Positions 8,227 to 15,769 of a stretch of 64,000 nt of DNA are shown here, one piece after another; positions within the stretch are counted from its first letter, which is position 1; every line of letters begins with the position of its first letter. This stretch comes from Chitinophaga oryziterrae (GTDB lineage: Bacteria; Bacteroidota; Bacteroidia; Chitinophagales; Chitinophagaceae), in contig NZ_WRXO01000005.1 of NCBI RefSeq assembly GCF_009758125.1, positions 310,001 through 374,000 on the forward strand, in the 5' to 3' direction. A program made the position numbers and the translations under genes. Below the pieces are notes generated by a model. That model did no database searches. It was not told where the DNA came from and saw only the letters and a list, made by a program, of their open reading frames with translations.

Positions 8227-9168
8227 TTAGAGTGTGCGGAAGATATGAGGAGAGTGACTGGTCTGGCTTTTGAAGAAGTGCGTGAAATTAGCGGGTTCTT
8301 CAAAACCGAGGCACCAGGCGATAGCAGAGATGTGCCAGTCGGTATGTCTTAAAAGGAGTTTTGCTTCGAGCAGGATCCTTTGGCGGATATGTTCGCTGGT
8401 GGTATGTCCGGTAACGCGTTTTACGGTAGCGTTCAGGTGATTTGGATGCACATTGAGCATCTGAGCGAACTCTCCGGCAGTTTTCAGCTGTACCTGTTCC
8501 TGTTCGGAAGCGATGGGGAACTGTTTTTCCAGTGTTTCTGTAAAACGTTCTGCCAGTAATTGTGCGGTTGTCAGCGTACGCTGATGATCGCTTGCAGGCG
8601 TTCCCATCCGTTTGGCTTCCAGTAAGAGCAGCTGAAGATAGATAACGATAGCCTCCTGCTTATAGGCGGCGCAATCTTTATGTTCTCTCATCAGTTGTTT
8701 GAAGATCTGCTGGAGATAGATGCTTTGCTCTTCTGTTAATTTCAGTACGGCGTTGGCTCCTATCTGGAAAAGCGGATAATGGAGGATTTCATCCCTGTAA
8801 TTCCGTTGCATTTCGAACAGGTGTTCTGTGAACATGCAGTAGTAACCATCCTGTGGACCTACCGGCGACCATGTTTTGACTTCAACCTGATTAATGAAGA
8901 GGAGGCTGGGCGCTTTTATTTTATATACGCGGTCTCCCAGGGTAAATGTACCGCTGCCTTCGGTGATAAGAGATATCTTATAATAGTCACGTCTGCTGGC
9001 AGAGATATATTCTTTACAGGGATTTGTAGCGCGTGAATGCACGGCAAAGCTGCTTCTGGCTGGTACTTTTGGTGTGGCAGGTGTTTCTACGGCTACCTGC
9101 AGGAGGTTGCTACCAATTTGTTTCAGCCCTACACGTTGAATACTTCTGCGATTGTTACTGGTGGCCAT
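8227..9168 (-). CDS. AraC family transcriptional regulator
   Basis: From the ATG at 9168 the protein has 313 residues; the reading frame continues upstream to 9294 but the extra segment looks non-coding. The N-terminal part (about 45-130) resembles an AraC-type cupin sensor (FAVHSRATNPCKEYISASRR, SGTFTLGDRVYKIKAPSLLF). The C-terminal 105 residues hold the two helix-turn-helix motifs (AGEFAQMLNVHPNHLNATVK and HISAIAWCLGFEEPANFTHF), ending with HIFRTL. It stands alone between an SUI1 gene and birA, so its target and ligand are unknown. Confidence 0.92.
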   Translation of the reverse strand: MATSNNRRSIQRVGLKQIGSNLLQVAVETPATPKVPARSSFAVHSRATNPCKEYISASRRDYYKISLITEGSGTFTLGDRVYKIKAPSLLFINQVEVKTWSPVGPQDGYYCMFTEHLFEMQRNYRDEILHYPLFQIGANAVLKLTEEQSIYLQQIFKQLMREHKDCAAYKQEAIVIYLQLLLLEAKRMGTPASDHQRTLTTAQLLAERFTETLEKQFPIASEQEQVQLKTAGEFAQMLNVHPNHLNATVKRVTGHTTSEHIRQRILLEAKLLLRHTDWHISAIAWCLGFEEPANFTHFFKSQTSHSPHIFRTL

Positions 9169-9591
9169 ATCATTAAAGTTAGTAAAAAGATGCGCTAATC
9201 GGTTATTGAAAGCACCAGTTATTGATATGTGGATGTATGAATATGCAGATGGTAAGGACGGACAAAAGAGGAATAATTCCTGCCAATACGCCATTTGTAT
9301 CCATGTTGCATTTTTAAATTTGATAAATTAACAAAGATTTCACAAATTGAGTTCACCTTTATCAACCAAAATCTTGTTTTCATCATGTGCCTTTTGATGG
9401 AACTGCTTATTACTATTACAACCAACTATCTGCAGCAGCGCACAAGATTATATACGGATTACATGTTAGTCTTACCGGACCTATATTTAGTGTAATAACA
9501 ACATGTAATCCGTTTTCTCTATTCCTTCCTTTATTGAATACCCGGTCTGTCCTTTCTACTGATAAGTCCTTACTATCGAAATAGGTACGGA
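9169..9591. other. Intergenic region upstream of the AraC gene
   Basis: About 420 bases lie between the AraC start and the hairpin after birA. The stretch is AT-rich. Small open frames at 9295-9495 and 9387-9584 lack any recognisable signal, motif or initiation context and are treated as chance. The AraC promoter should lie here, but no full TTG/TAnnTTTG pair was seen. Confidence 0.5.
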
Positions 9592-9628
9592 AACATCTGT
9601 TCGGATATTCTAAAACCGGACAGATGTT
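9592..9628 (-). terminator. Stem-loop directly after birA, possible terminator
   Basis: Arms 9592-9604 and 9616-9628 pair over 13 positions with one G-T wobble, starting right after the birA stop. There is no T-run on the minus strand, so it may act as a 3' stabilising structure rather than a classical terminator. Confidence 0.5.
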
Positions 9629-10372
9629 CTACTTTGTAAGGACGAATTCGATCTCTCCGAAGTTCAGCTCGATGATATTTTTATCTTTTTCGAGGCAGAG
9701 ACGGCCGTCTGGCAATACGTTGCGGATGATGCCTTCAAAGTATTCATCATTCATGCGGTAAAGACCGGCCTGGTTCAGGCGGAACAGCCTGCTGATATAT
9801 TCGGTGAGAAGGCTGTCATAAGTAGAAGGGTGTAATGCCTGAATCCGCTCTTGCAGGCAGGTGCATAGTTCTTTAGCCAGAGCGATGGCATCCCAGGCTT
9901 TACCGGTGATCTGGCGCAGGGATACGGGGTTGGGCAAATGCTCCGGAAAGGTGGTTTGATTGATGTTCAAACCGATTCCTATAATGGCATATTGCCATGT
10001 ATTGCCACGCAGTACATTTTCGATGAGAATGCCCCCTGCCTTTCTGTCACGCCAGTAAATGTCATTGCTCCACTTGATTCCGGTCTCATCTCCGGCATGC
10101 CGGCTAAAGAAATCGGCGGCTCCAAGAGCTACTGTAATGCTCAGCATAAATTGCCTGGAAAGTGGCAGCATTCCGGGTTGCAGGGCTATGGTAAGCATGA
10201 TGTTTTCGCCTGGAGGTGAGAGCCATTGCTTACCACGTTGCCCTTTTCCTGCAGTTTGTTCAAGTGCAAACCAGGCAGTTCCGGAGTTTATGGTCCCATT
10301 ATTGACCTGCTCCATGGCATAGTTATTGGTGCTGTCTACTTTGTCTAAAATGTAAAATGGCTGTCCGATCAC
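9629..10372 (-). CDS. birA: Biotin--[acetyl-CoA-carboxylase] ligase
   Basis: BirA activates biotin as biotinyl-AMP and transfers it to the biotin carrier protein of acetyl-CoA carboxylase. The 247-residue protein has the catalytic domain from its start: the ATP-binding loop GKGQRGKQW (42-50), then IKWSNDIYW and RKAGGILIEN around 100-120, which contain the catalytic lysines, and a small SH3-like C-terminal domain (EGIIRNVLPDGRLCLE). There is no N-terminal helix-turn-helix, so unlike E. coli BirA it should not repress biotin genes. It is divergent from rsfS, an arrangement common in Bacteroidota. Confidence 0.95.
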   Translation of the reverse strand: MIGQPFYILDKVDSTNNYAMEQVNNGTINSGTAWFALEQTAGKGQRGKQWLSPPGENIMLTIALQPGMLPLSRQFMLSITVALGAADFFSRHAGDETGIKWSNDIYWRDRKAGGILIENVLRGNTWQYAIIGIGLNINQTTFPEHLPNPVSLRQITGKAWDAIALAKELCTCLQERIQALHPSTYDSLLTEYISRLFRLNQAGLYRMNDEYFEGIIRNVLPDGRLCLEKDKNIIELNFGEIEFVLTK

Positions 10373-10570
10373 AAGAGATTCTTTTCTGAATTATTTTGAA
10401 AAAGCAAAGTAACTCATTTTATCATTTTCTTAACAAAAGAGAGGATCCGGTATTACAATAAACGAGTAGTCTCAAACGTCTGCATACCAGGTATCAATAG
10501 CAATATTGGAAGCATATTGGAATGCGTGGTGACAATATCATATTCCGGTGTTTATTTGCCGCTTGTTTAG

Positions 10571-10578
10571 TAATTTTG
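10571..10578 (+). promoter_or_regulatory. -7 box of the rsfS-ftsH-LUD operon
   Basis: TAATTTTG matches TAnnTTTG 37 bases before the TTG start of rsfS. A TTTG at 10555-10558 is too close to be the normal -33 box. Confidence 0.45.
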
Positions 10579-10614
10579 ACAATTAAAGTTTATTTTTAAC
10601 CAAAAGAGATTTTA

Positions 10615-11025
10615 TTGGCACCCTTAACCGTTCTGAGTACGAGAAAAAAGGCGTTAACGCGTCTGAGTAGAGAAAGCGAGATTTTTTCCATCATCATCAA
10701 GGCTATCCAGGATAAAAAGGGAGAAAATATTGTTTCCCTGGATCTACGCCAGATTCCTGAAGCTGTGGCTGACTTCTTTGTTATATGTGAGGCCAATTCC
10801 AATACACAGGTTAGGGCTATAGCAGACTATGTTGAACATCAGATACAGGAGCATCTGGGAGAAGAGCCCTACAAACACGAAGGATTTACCGCACAACAAT
10901 GGATACTTGTAGATTATGTGAATGTTGTAGTGCATGTATTCCAACCTGAAACCAGGCAGTTTTACAGTCTGGAAGACATGTGGAGCGATGCAGGACGAAT
11001 GGAGCATAACGAGAATAACTTATAA
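10615..11025 (+). CDS. rsfS: Ribosomal silencing factor RsfS
   Basis: RsfS (Iojap/YbeB) binds uL14 on the large ribosomal subunit and blocks subunit joining when nutrients are scarce. The 136-residue protein shows the family signature: IIKAIQDKKGENIVSLDLRQ, ADFFVICEANSNTQVRAIAD, EGFTAQQWILVDYVNVVVHV, FYSLEDMW. The start is a TTG at 10615, as no in-frame ATG or GTG precedes the conserved domain. It is 39 bases upstream of ftsH and divergent from birA, so it opens an rsfS-ftsH-LUD operon. Confidence 0.93.
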   Translation: MAPLTVLSTRKKALTRLSRESEIFSIIIKAIQDKKGENIVSLDLRQIPEAVADFFVICEANSNTQVRAIADYVEHQIQEHLGEEPYKHEGFTAQQWILVDYVNVVVHVFQPETRQFYSLEDMWSDAGRMEHNENNL

Positions 11026-11064
11026 CTTTTAACTAATAACGACATCCGTAAGGAGCGTAAGATT

Positions 11065-13089
11065 ATGGAAAGAGGCAACAACTTCACCAAGGGGTCAGAC
11101 AAATCGCCAAAGAAAGGACCAAAGTTCAATATATACTGGGTGTACGCCTTTATAGGTGTCGCTTTGCTGGCTATGAACTTTTTTAATTTCGGAGCCCAGC
11201 CTAAAGAGCTTAGTTTTCAGGAATTTCAACTCGATTACCTGAAGCCAGGAGATGTAGACAAGCTAGTGGTGGTGAACAAAAAGTCTGTAGAGGTTTACAT
11301 TAAAAAAGAGCGGCTGAACGAGCCCAAATTTGATAAAGTGGCAAAAGGCCGTTTCGGCGCACCAAATGCCGGTCCACATTTCCGTTTTAGTATAGGTAGT
11401 GAGGAAAGCTTTAAAGCAGATATGGATAAAGCTCAGGCCAACACACCATTGGAAGATCAGGTAAAGGTGATTTACGAGGACAGACAGGGATGGTTTGAAC
11501 CATTCATTCAACTGCTGTTACCGTTGGTATTACTGATTGGTCTGTGGGTATTACTGATGCGTAAAATGGGCGGTCCTGCCGGTGGCAGTGGCGGTCCGGG
11601 AGGCATCTTTAACATTGGCAAGTCCAAAGCAACCCTGTTCGACAAGGGGACCCGTGTAAATATCACTTTCAGTGATGTGGCCGGATTGGACGAAGCTAAG
11701 GTCGAGGTCATGGAAATCGTGGATTTCCTGAAGAACCCGAAGAAATACACTGCACTGGGGGGTAAAATCCCTAAGGGAGCTTTGCTGGTGGGCCCTCCGG
11801 GTACCGGTAAAACCCTGCTGGCCAAAGCAATGGCCGGAGAAGCACAGGTACCATTCTTCTCTATGTCAGGTTCTGACTTTGTTGAACTATTCGTAGGTGT
11901 GGGTGCAAGCCGTGTACGTGACCTGTTTAAACAGGCCCGTGAAAAGGCTCCCTGTATCATATTTATTGATGAAATAGATGCGATTGGCCGTGCAAGGGGT
12001 AAGAACGTGATGATGAGCAATGATGAACGTGAAAATACCCTGAACCAGTTGCTGGTTGAGATGGATGGTTTCGGTACTGATAGCGGTATCATCATTCTGG
12101 CTGCTACCAACCGTCCGGATGTGCTGGATAGTGCGTTACTGCGTCCGGGACGTTTTGACCGTCAGATCTCTATCGATAAGCCGGACCTGGCTGGCAGAGA
12201 GACCATTTTTGAAGTGCATCTGAAGCCTATTAAGACTTCTCCTATCCTGGACGTTAAGAAGCTTGCTTCCATGACACCCGGATTTGCAGGAGCCGATATT
12301 GCCAATGTATGTAACGAGGCTGCGCTGATTGCTGCCCGTAAAGGCAAAACGGAAGTGGAAATGGATGACTTCAATGATGCGATTGATCGCGTAATTGGTG
12401 GTTTAGAGAAGAAGAACAAGATCATTTCTCCTGAAGAGAAAGAAGTGATTGCTTATCATGAAGCTGGTCATGCTATCTGCGGATGGCACCTGGAACATGC
12501 TAACCCGCTGGTAAAAGTTACCATTGTACCACGTGGTGTTGCTGCTCTCGGATATGCACAATATCTTCCAAAAGAACAATACCTCTATAATACTGAACAG
12601 TTGCTGGACGATATATGTATGACCCTTGGCGGCCGTGCTGTAGAAGACCTGGTGTTTGGTAAAATATCTACCGGTGCGCAAAATGACCTTCAGGTTATTA
12701 CCCGTATGGCTTATGCGATGGTAACTGTGTATGGTATGAATGAAAAAGTGGGTAATGTATCTTTCTATGATCCTAACAGTGATCAGGCATTTACAAAACC
12801 TTACTCTGAGGAAACTTCCAAGATGATAGATGAAGAAGTTCGTCAGCTGATCAACAAGGCTTATATAAGGACCAAGAACCTGCTTACAGAAAAGCTGGAC
12901 CAGGTAAAAACCCTTGCACAGGAACTGTTGAAGAAAGAAGTATTGTATCAGGCAGATCTGGAAAGACTGATCGGTAAACGTCCATGGGACGTTCACAGAG
13001 AACATCAGAGGGCTAACGAAAGCCTCGGCACTGATGGTGTACATCCTTCGGATATCATCAATCCTTCGCCTTCACCTGCTAATGCGTAA
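11065..13089 (+). CDS. ftsH: ATP-dependent zinc metalloprotease FtsH
   Basis: FtsH is the membrane-bound AAA+ protease that extracts and degrades damaged membrane proteins and regulators. The 674 residues include TM1 at about 24-42, a periplasmic domain, TM2 at about 146-168, Walker A GPPGTGKT (243-250), Walker B IIFIDEID (298-305), the second region of homology (ATNRPDVLDSALLRPGRFDR) and the zinc site HEAGH (465-469), with the M41 peptidase domain after it. A glycine-rich linker (GGPAGGSGGPGG) follows TM2. The C-terminus is a low-complexity Ser/Pro tail. It is the middle gene of the rsfS operon. Confidence 0.98.
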   Translation: MERGNNFTKGSDKSPKKGPKFNIYWVYAFIGVALLAMNFFNFGAQPKELSFQEFQLDYLKPGDVDKLVVVNKKSVEVYIKKERLNEPKFDKVAKGRFGAPNAGPHFRFSIGSEESFKADMDKAQANTPLEDQVKVIYEDRQGWFEPFIQLLLPLVLLIGLWVLLMRKMGGPAGGSGGPGGIFNIGKSKATLFDKGTRVNITFSDVAGLDEAKVEVMEIVDFLKNPKKYTALGGKIPKGALLVGPPGTGKTLLAKAMAGEAQVPFFSMSGSDFVELFVGVGASRVRDLFKQAREKAPCIIFIDEIDAIGRARGKNVMMSNDERENTLNQLLVEMDGFGTDSGIIILAATNRPDVLDSALLRPGRFDRQISIDKPDLAGRETIFEVHLKPIKTSPILDVKKLASMTPGFAGADIANVCNEAALIAARKGKTEVEMDDFNDAIDRVIGGLEKKNKIISPEEKEVIAYHEAGHAICGWHLEHANPLVKVTIVPRGVAALGYAQYLPKEQYLYNTEQLLDDICMTLGGRAVEDLVFGKISTGAQNDLQVITRMAYAMVTVYGMNEKVGNVSFYDPNSDQAFTKPYSEETSKMIDEEVRQLINKAYIRTKNLLTEKLDQVKTLAQELLKKEVLYQADLERLIGKRPWDVHREHQRANESLGTDGVHPSDIINPSPSPANA

Positions 13090-13095
13090 GCTATT

Positions 13096-13731
13096 ATGAA
13101 GATATCTCCTGCCAAGGAAAATATTCTTAAAAAAGTACGAAATGCATTGAGTCAATCGGTACAGTTGCCCTTCCCAAATGCGGAGGGCAACAGTTCCGTT
13201 TTTATAAAGGAACACGACGGATTGGAAATGAAGTTTGCAGAGGAGTTTGCCCGTTTACAGGGGAAGTTCATTTTCTGCACGAGTAAAAATGAGGTCGTGG
13301 ATAACCTGGTTGCCCTTGTAACCAGTAAGGAATGGGATGATGTGCATTGCCAGACACCTTCCCTGATGCAGCAGTTTCAGTTAAAGCAGTTCCCATTCAT
13401 GAACAATGGGGATATGCATACCGCACAGGCAGCGATTACAGACTGCGAATGTCTGGTGGCACGTACCGGTACCATGGTACTGAGTGCAGCACAGGCTTCC
13501 GGCAGGGCATTACCTGTATATACGCCTGTTCATATTGTGATTGCTTATACGCATCAGCTGGTATTTGATCTGAAAGATGCCATTGCCCGGTTGAAAGACA
13601 AATACCAGGGAGAATTACCTTCTTCCATTCATTTTGCTTCCGGCCCAAGCCGTACGGCAGATATTGAAAAGACACTGGTAGTAGGCATACACGGTCCTAA
13701 GGAGGTGTATGTATTCCTGGTAGATCAATAA
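13096..13731 (+). CDS. LUD domain protein (LutC-like, DUF162)
   Basis: This 211-residue protein has the LUD fold of LutC, a subunit associated with lactate utilisation in other bacteria. The signature GPSRTADIEKTLVVGIHGP lies near the C-terminus, and the AITDCECLVARTGTMVLSA segment in the middle. In Bacteroidota this single gene commonly follows ftsH without lutA or lutB, as here, so a lactate role is unproven. It starts 6 bases after ftsH and is followed by a hairpin, so it ends the operon. A cdsA-type gene often found next in this neighbourhood is absent. Confidence 0.88.
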   Translation: MKISPAKENILKKVRNALSQSVQLPFPNAEGNSSVFIKEHDGLEMKFAEEFARLQGKFIFCTSKNEVVDNLVALVTSKEWDDVHCQTPSLMQQFQLKQFPFMNNGDMHTAQAAITDCECLVARTGTMVLSAAQASGRALPVYTPVHIVIAYTHQLVFDLKDAIARLKDKYQGELPSSIHFASGPSRTADIEKTLVVGIHGPKEVYVFLVDQ

Positions 13732-13759
13732 AACGTTTATTAGTTTAACTATATTTGAG

Positions 13760-13785
13760 CAGCGCATGATAGTAATCATGCGCTG
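13760..13785 (+). terminator. Intrinsic terminator of rsfS-ftsH-LUD operon
   Basis: A perfect 11-bp stem (13760-13770 with 13775-13785) with an AGTA loop is followed by TTCTTTT. Confidence 0.82.
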
Positions 13786-13803
13786 TTCTTTTAAATGATT
13801 GTT

Positions 13804-14241
13804 ATGAAGAGGTTGTTCCTTTTTATTTTTACAGCACTTGTATTGGCATCCTGCGGGCAGGCTCCGTCCAGTGGTAATGCTGCTGCCAACAGTGATGAAC
13901 TGGTTATAAAAGATACGTGTGCTGTCATCTTTGTACCGTCAGGAGATAAATTAGCATCCCTGAAAAGCGCTTTCGGGGAGAAGAGTTTTCCTGGTATCTT
14001 GCAATTTAACAGCACCACTGTTACTGCCGACAGCCTGTTCCTGGCATCCAAAGGAGTGAAGATCATCCGTACCTCTGCTACGCAATTACATTTTATCAGG
14101 AAGAACGGAGAATCTCTCTATATCAATCTCAATCATCCTAAATACGCCTGGGAGATATTTTTATTTACCGGCTTAGGAGATCCTGTGAAGGCTGATCTTG
14201 GGGATATTGAAACTGCTTATGAAGAAGCAGGATTTAAATAG
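13804..14241 (+). CDS. Putative lipoprotein of unknown function
   Basis: From the ATG at 13804 this is 145 residues with a lipoprotein signal (MKRLFLFIFTALVLASCGQA, Cys at 17). An ATG at 13795 would add three residues. The mature part is a small beta-rich domain without a motif I recognise (TCAVIFVPSGDKLASLKSAF, ATQLHFIRKNGESLYINLNH). It lies 13 bases before the lpxH-like gene on the same strand, so both may be expressed together, but no functional link is visible. Confidence 0.72.
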   Translation: MKRLFLFIFTALVLASCGQAPSSGNAAANSDELVIKDTCAVIFVPSGDKLASLKSAFGEKSFPGILQFNSTTVTADSLFLASKGVKIIRTSATQLHFIRKNGESLYINLNHPKYAWEIFLFTGLGDPVKADLGDIETAYEEAGFK

Positions 14242-14254
14242 TATTAATTAGTAT

Positions 14255-15037
14255 ATGCAGCATCACATTCATCTTCCGGAAGGCAAAAAGGTTTATTTCG
14301 CATCGGATTTTCACCTGGGTGCGCCCAATGCCACTGTCAGCAGAGAAAGAGAAAAACGGATCGTACAATGGCTGAACGAGGTATCTAATGACGCCGGGCA
14401 TATTTTTCTTGTAGGAGATATTTTTGATTTCTGGTTTGAGTATAAGGAAGTAATTCCTAAAGGATATACCCGCTTGCTGGGAAAACTGGCAGAACTGCGG
14501 GACAAAGGGATTGGTATTTCGGTGTTTATTGGGAACCATGATATGTGGATGAACGGATATTTTGAAGAAGAGCTGGATATCCCTGTTTATTATGAGCCAC
14601 AGACTTATGATATCGGGGGTAAATTATTTTATATAGGCCATGGAGACGGGCTGGGGCCTGGTGATCATGGTTATAAGTTATTAAAGAAAGTATTCCGCAA
14701 CCCTGTTTGCCGCTGGTTATTTTCGGTGATACATCCTTCCTGGGGTATTGCGTTAGCCAATTATTTTAGTCGTAAAAGCCGTGCTGCTACCGGGATGGAA
14801 CTGGAAAAGTTTCTCGGGGAAGAGAATGAATGGCTGGCTATCTACAGTAAAGAAGTGTTGCAACACACTCATTATGATTATTTCATTTACGGACACCGGC
14901 ATTTGCCACTGGATTTACAGGTAGGCCCTGATAGCAGGTATATTAACCTGGGCGACTGGATGAATTATTTCAGTTATGCAGTATTTGATGGGATCAATAC
15001 GGAACTGAAGTACTCAGGCGTCAAGGATCTCGTGTAA
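14255..15037 (+). CDS. lpxH: UDP-2,3-diacylglucosamine diphosphatase-like metallophosphoesterase
   Basis: LpxH hydrolyses UDP-2,3-diacylglucosamine to lipid X in lipid A synthesis, at the inner face of the cytoplasmic membrane. The 260 residues contain all metallophosphoesterase blocks: DFH at 18-20, GDIFDFW at 54-60, GNHD at 93-96, GHGDGLGPGDHGY from 128 and GHRH at 213-216. The insert between GHGD and GHRH is helical with aromatic residues, as expected for the lipid-binding cap. The final 24 bases overlap the 3' end of recO, which converges on it. The paralogue LpxG/LpxI route cannot be excluded by sequence reading alone. Confidence 0.88.
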   Translation: MQHHIHLPEGKKVYFASDFHLGAPNATVSREREKRIVQWLNEVSNDAGHIFLVGDIFDFWFEYKEVIPKGYTRLLGKLAELRDKGIGISVFIGNHDMWMNGYFEEELDIPVYYEPQTYDIGGKLFYIGHGDGLGPGDHGYKLLKKVFRNPVCRWLFSVIHPSWGIALANYFSRKSRAATGMELEKFLGEENEWLAIYSKEVLQHTHYDYFIYGHRHLPLDLQVGPDSRYINLGDWMNYFSYAVFDGINTELKYSGVKDLV

Positions 15038-15748
15038 TATTGGCGGAGATTGAAGCTCTGTGAAATCGGGCAGATGCAGTTTGAAGAAGTCCAGATAGGC
15101 ATACAGCAGTTTCCTGCGTTTGTCTTTATTCATCGTAATATTTCCCAGACTTTCCCATTCATAACATTGGAATAAGCGATCTGTCAGTTCGCTGTTTTCT
15201 GCATCCAGGTAGTTACTGTGGTGAGGGGGTAAATCTGTGAATGAACCTTCCTGCAAATCCAGGTAAGAAGCATATTCCGAATAACGGCCGTTGAGACGGA
15301 ATCCTAAATGTTCTGCCAGTTTGAGCGTGAAGTATAAGGGGATGTTTGCGGCTATTGATAAGGGCGTTTTATCGAGCGCTTCCAGTGCCTGTTCTGTAAA
15401 ATAGTAGAGTTCCAGGTGTTCTTCCGGTTCTCTCAGGCTTTTCTGCAATAATTCTATCATGTAGAGGGCTACGGTATTCTTTACTACATTGAAGTGCAGG
15501 GAAGTGAAGATGTAACCCAGTTTGAATTCGGAGATACGCTGGATACTTTTTTGTTCGTGATGATAAACGATGAGGTCCAGTATATTTCCCGGTTGCAGCA
15601 GATTGCCTTTTGCATTGGGTTTGGAAGATCTTACTCCGTTTACCATGTATGCCTGTATGCCGAACAGTTCTGTGAAGATGTTCACGATGGCACTTGTATC
15701 GCCATACTTAACTGTCCTTAATACTATCCCGCGCGTTTTATGTAACAT
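15014..15748 (-). CDS. recO: DNA repair protein RecO
   Basis: RecO works with RecF and RecR to load RecA on gapped DNA and anneals strands. The 244-residue protein starts with the OB fold (MLHKTRGIVLRTVKYGDTSA, YMVNGVRSSKPNAKGNLLQP) followed by the helical domain. The CxxC zinc motif of many RecO proteins is missing, which I regard as normal in this phylum. It begins 21 bases after porZ ends on the same strand, and the recO-porZ neighbourhood is widespread in Bacteroidota. Its 3' end overlaps the convergent lpxH-like gene by 24 bases, so there is no room for a separate terminator. Confidence 0.93.
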   Translation of the reverse strand: MLHKTRGIVLRTVKYGDTSAIVNIFTELFGIQAYMVNGVRSSKPNAKGNLLQPGNILDLIVYHHEQKSIQRISEFKLGYIFTSLHFNVVKNTVALYMIELLQKSLREPEEHLELYYFTEQALEALDKTPLSIAANIPLYFTLKLAEHLGFRLNGRYSEYASYLDLQEGSFTDLPPHHSNYLDAENSELTDRLFQCYEWESLGNITMNKDKRRKLLYAYLDFFKLHLPDFTELQSPPILHEILDA

Positions 15749-15769
15749 CAGCTTCGAAATTACTGATAT

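Noticed and set aside
9295..9584. Two overlapping small frames in the spacer after the AraC gene
   Set aside because: They overlap each other, have no signal or domain, and cover a promoter-like AT-rich region.
12403..13044. Long minus-strand frame opposite ftsH
   Set aside because: ftsH is certain here and the antisense frame shows no conserved motif or signal, so it is a shadow frame.
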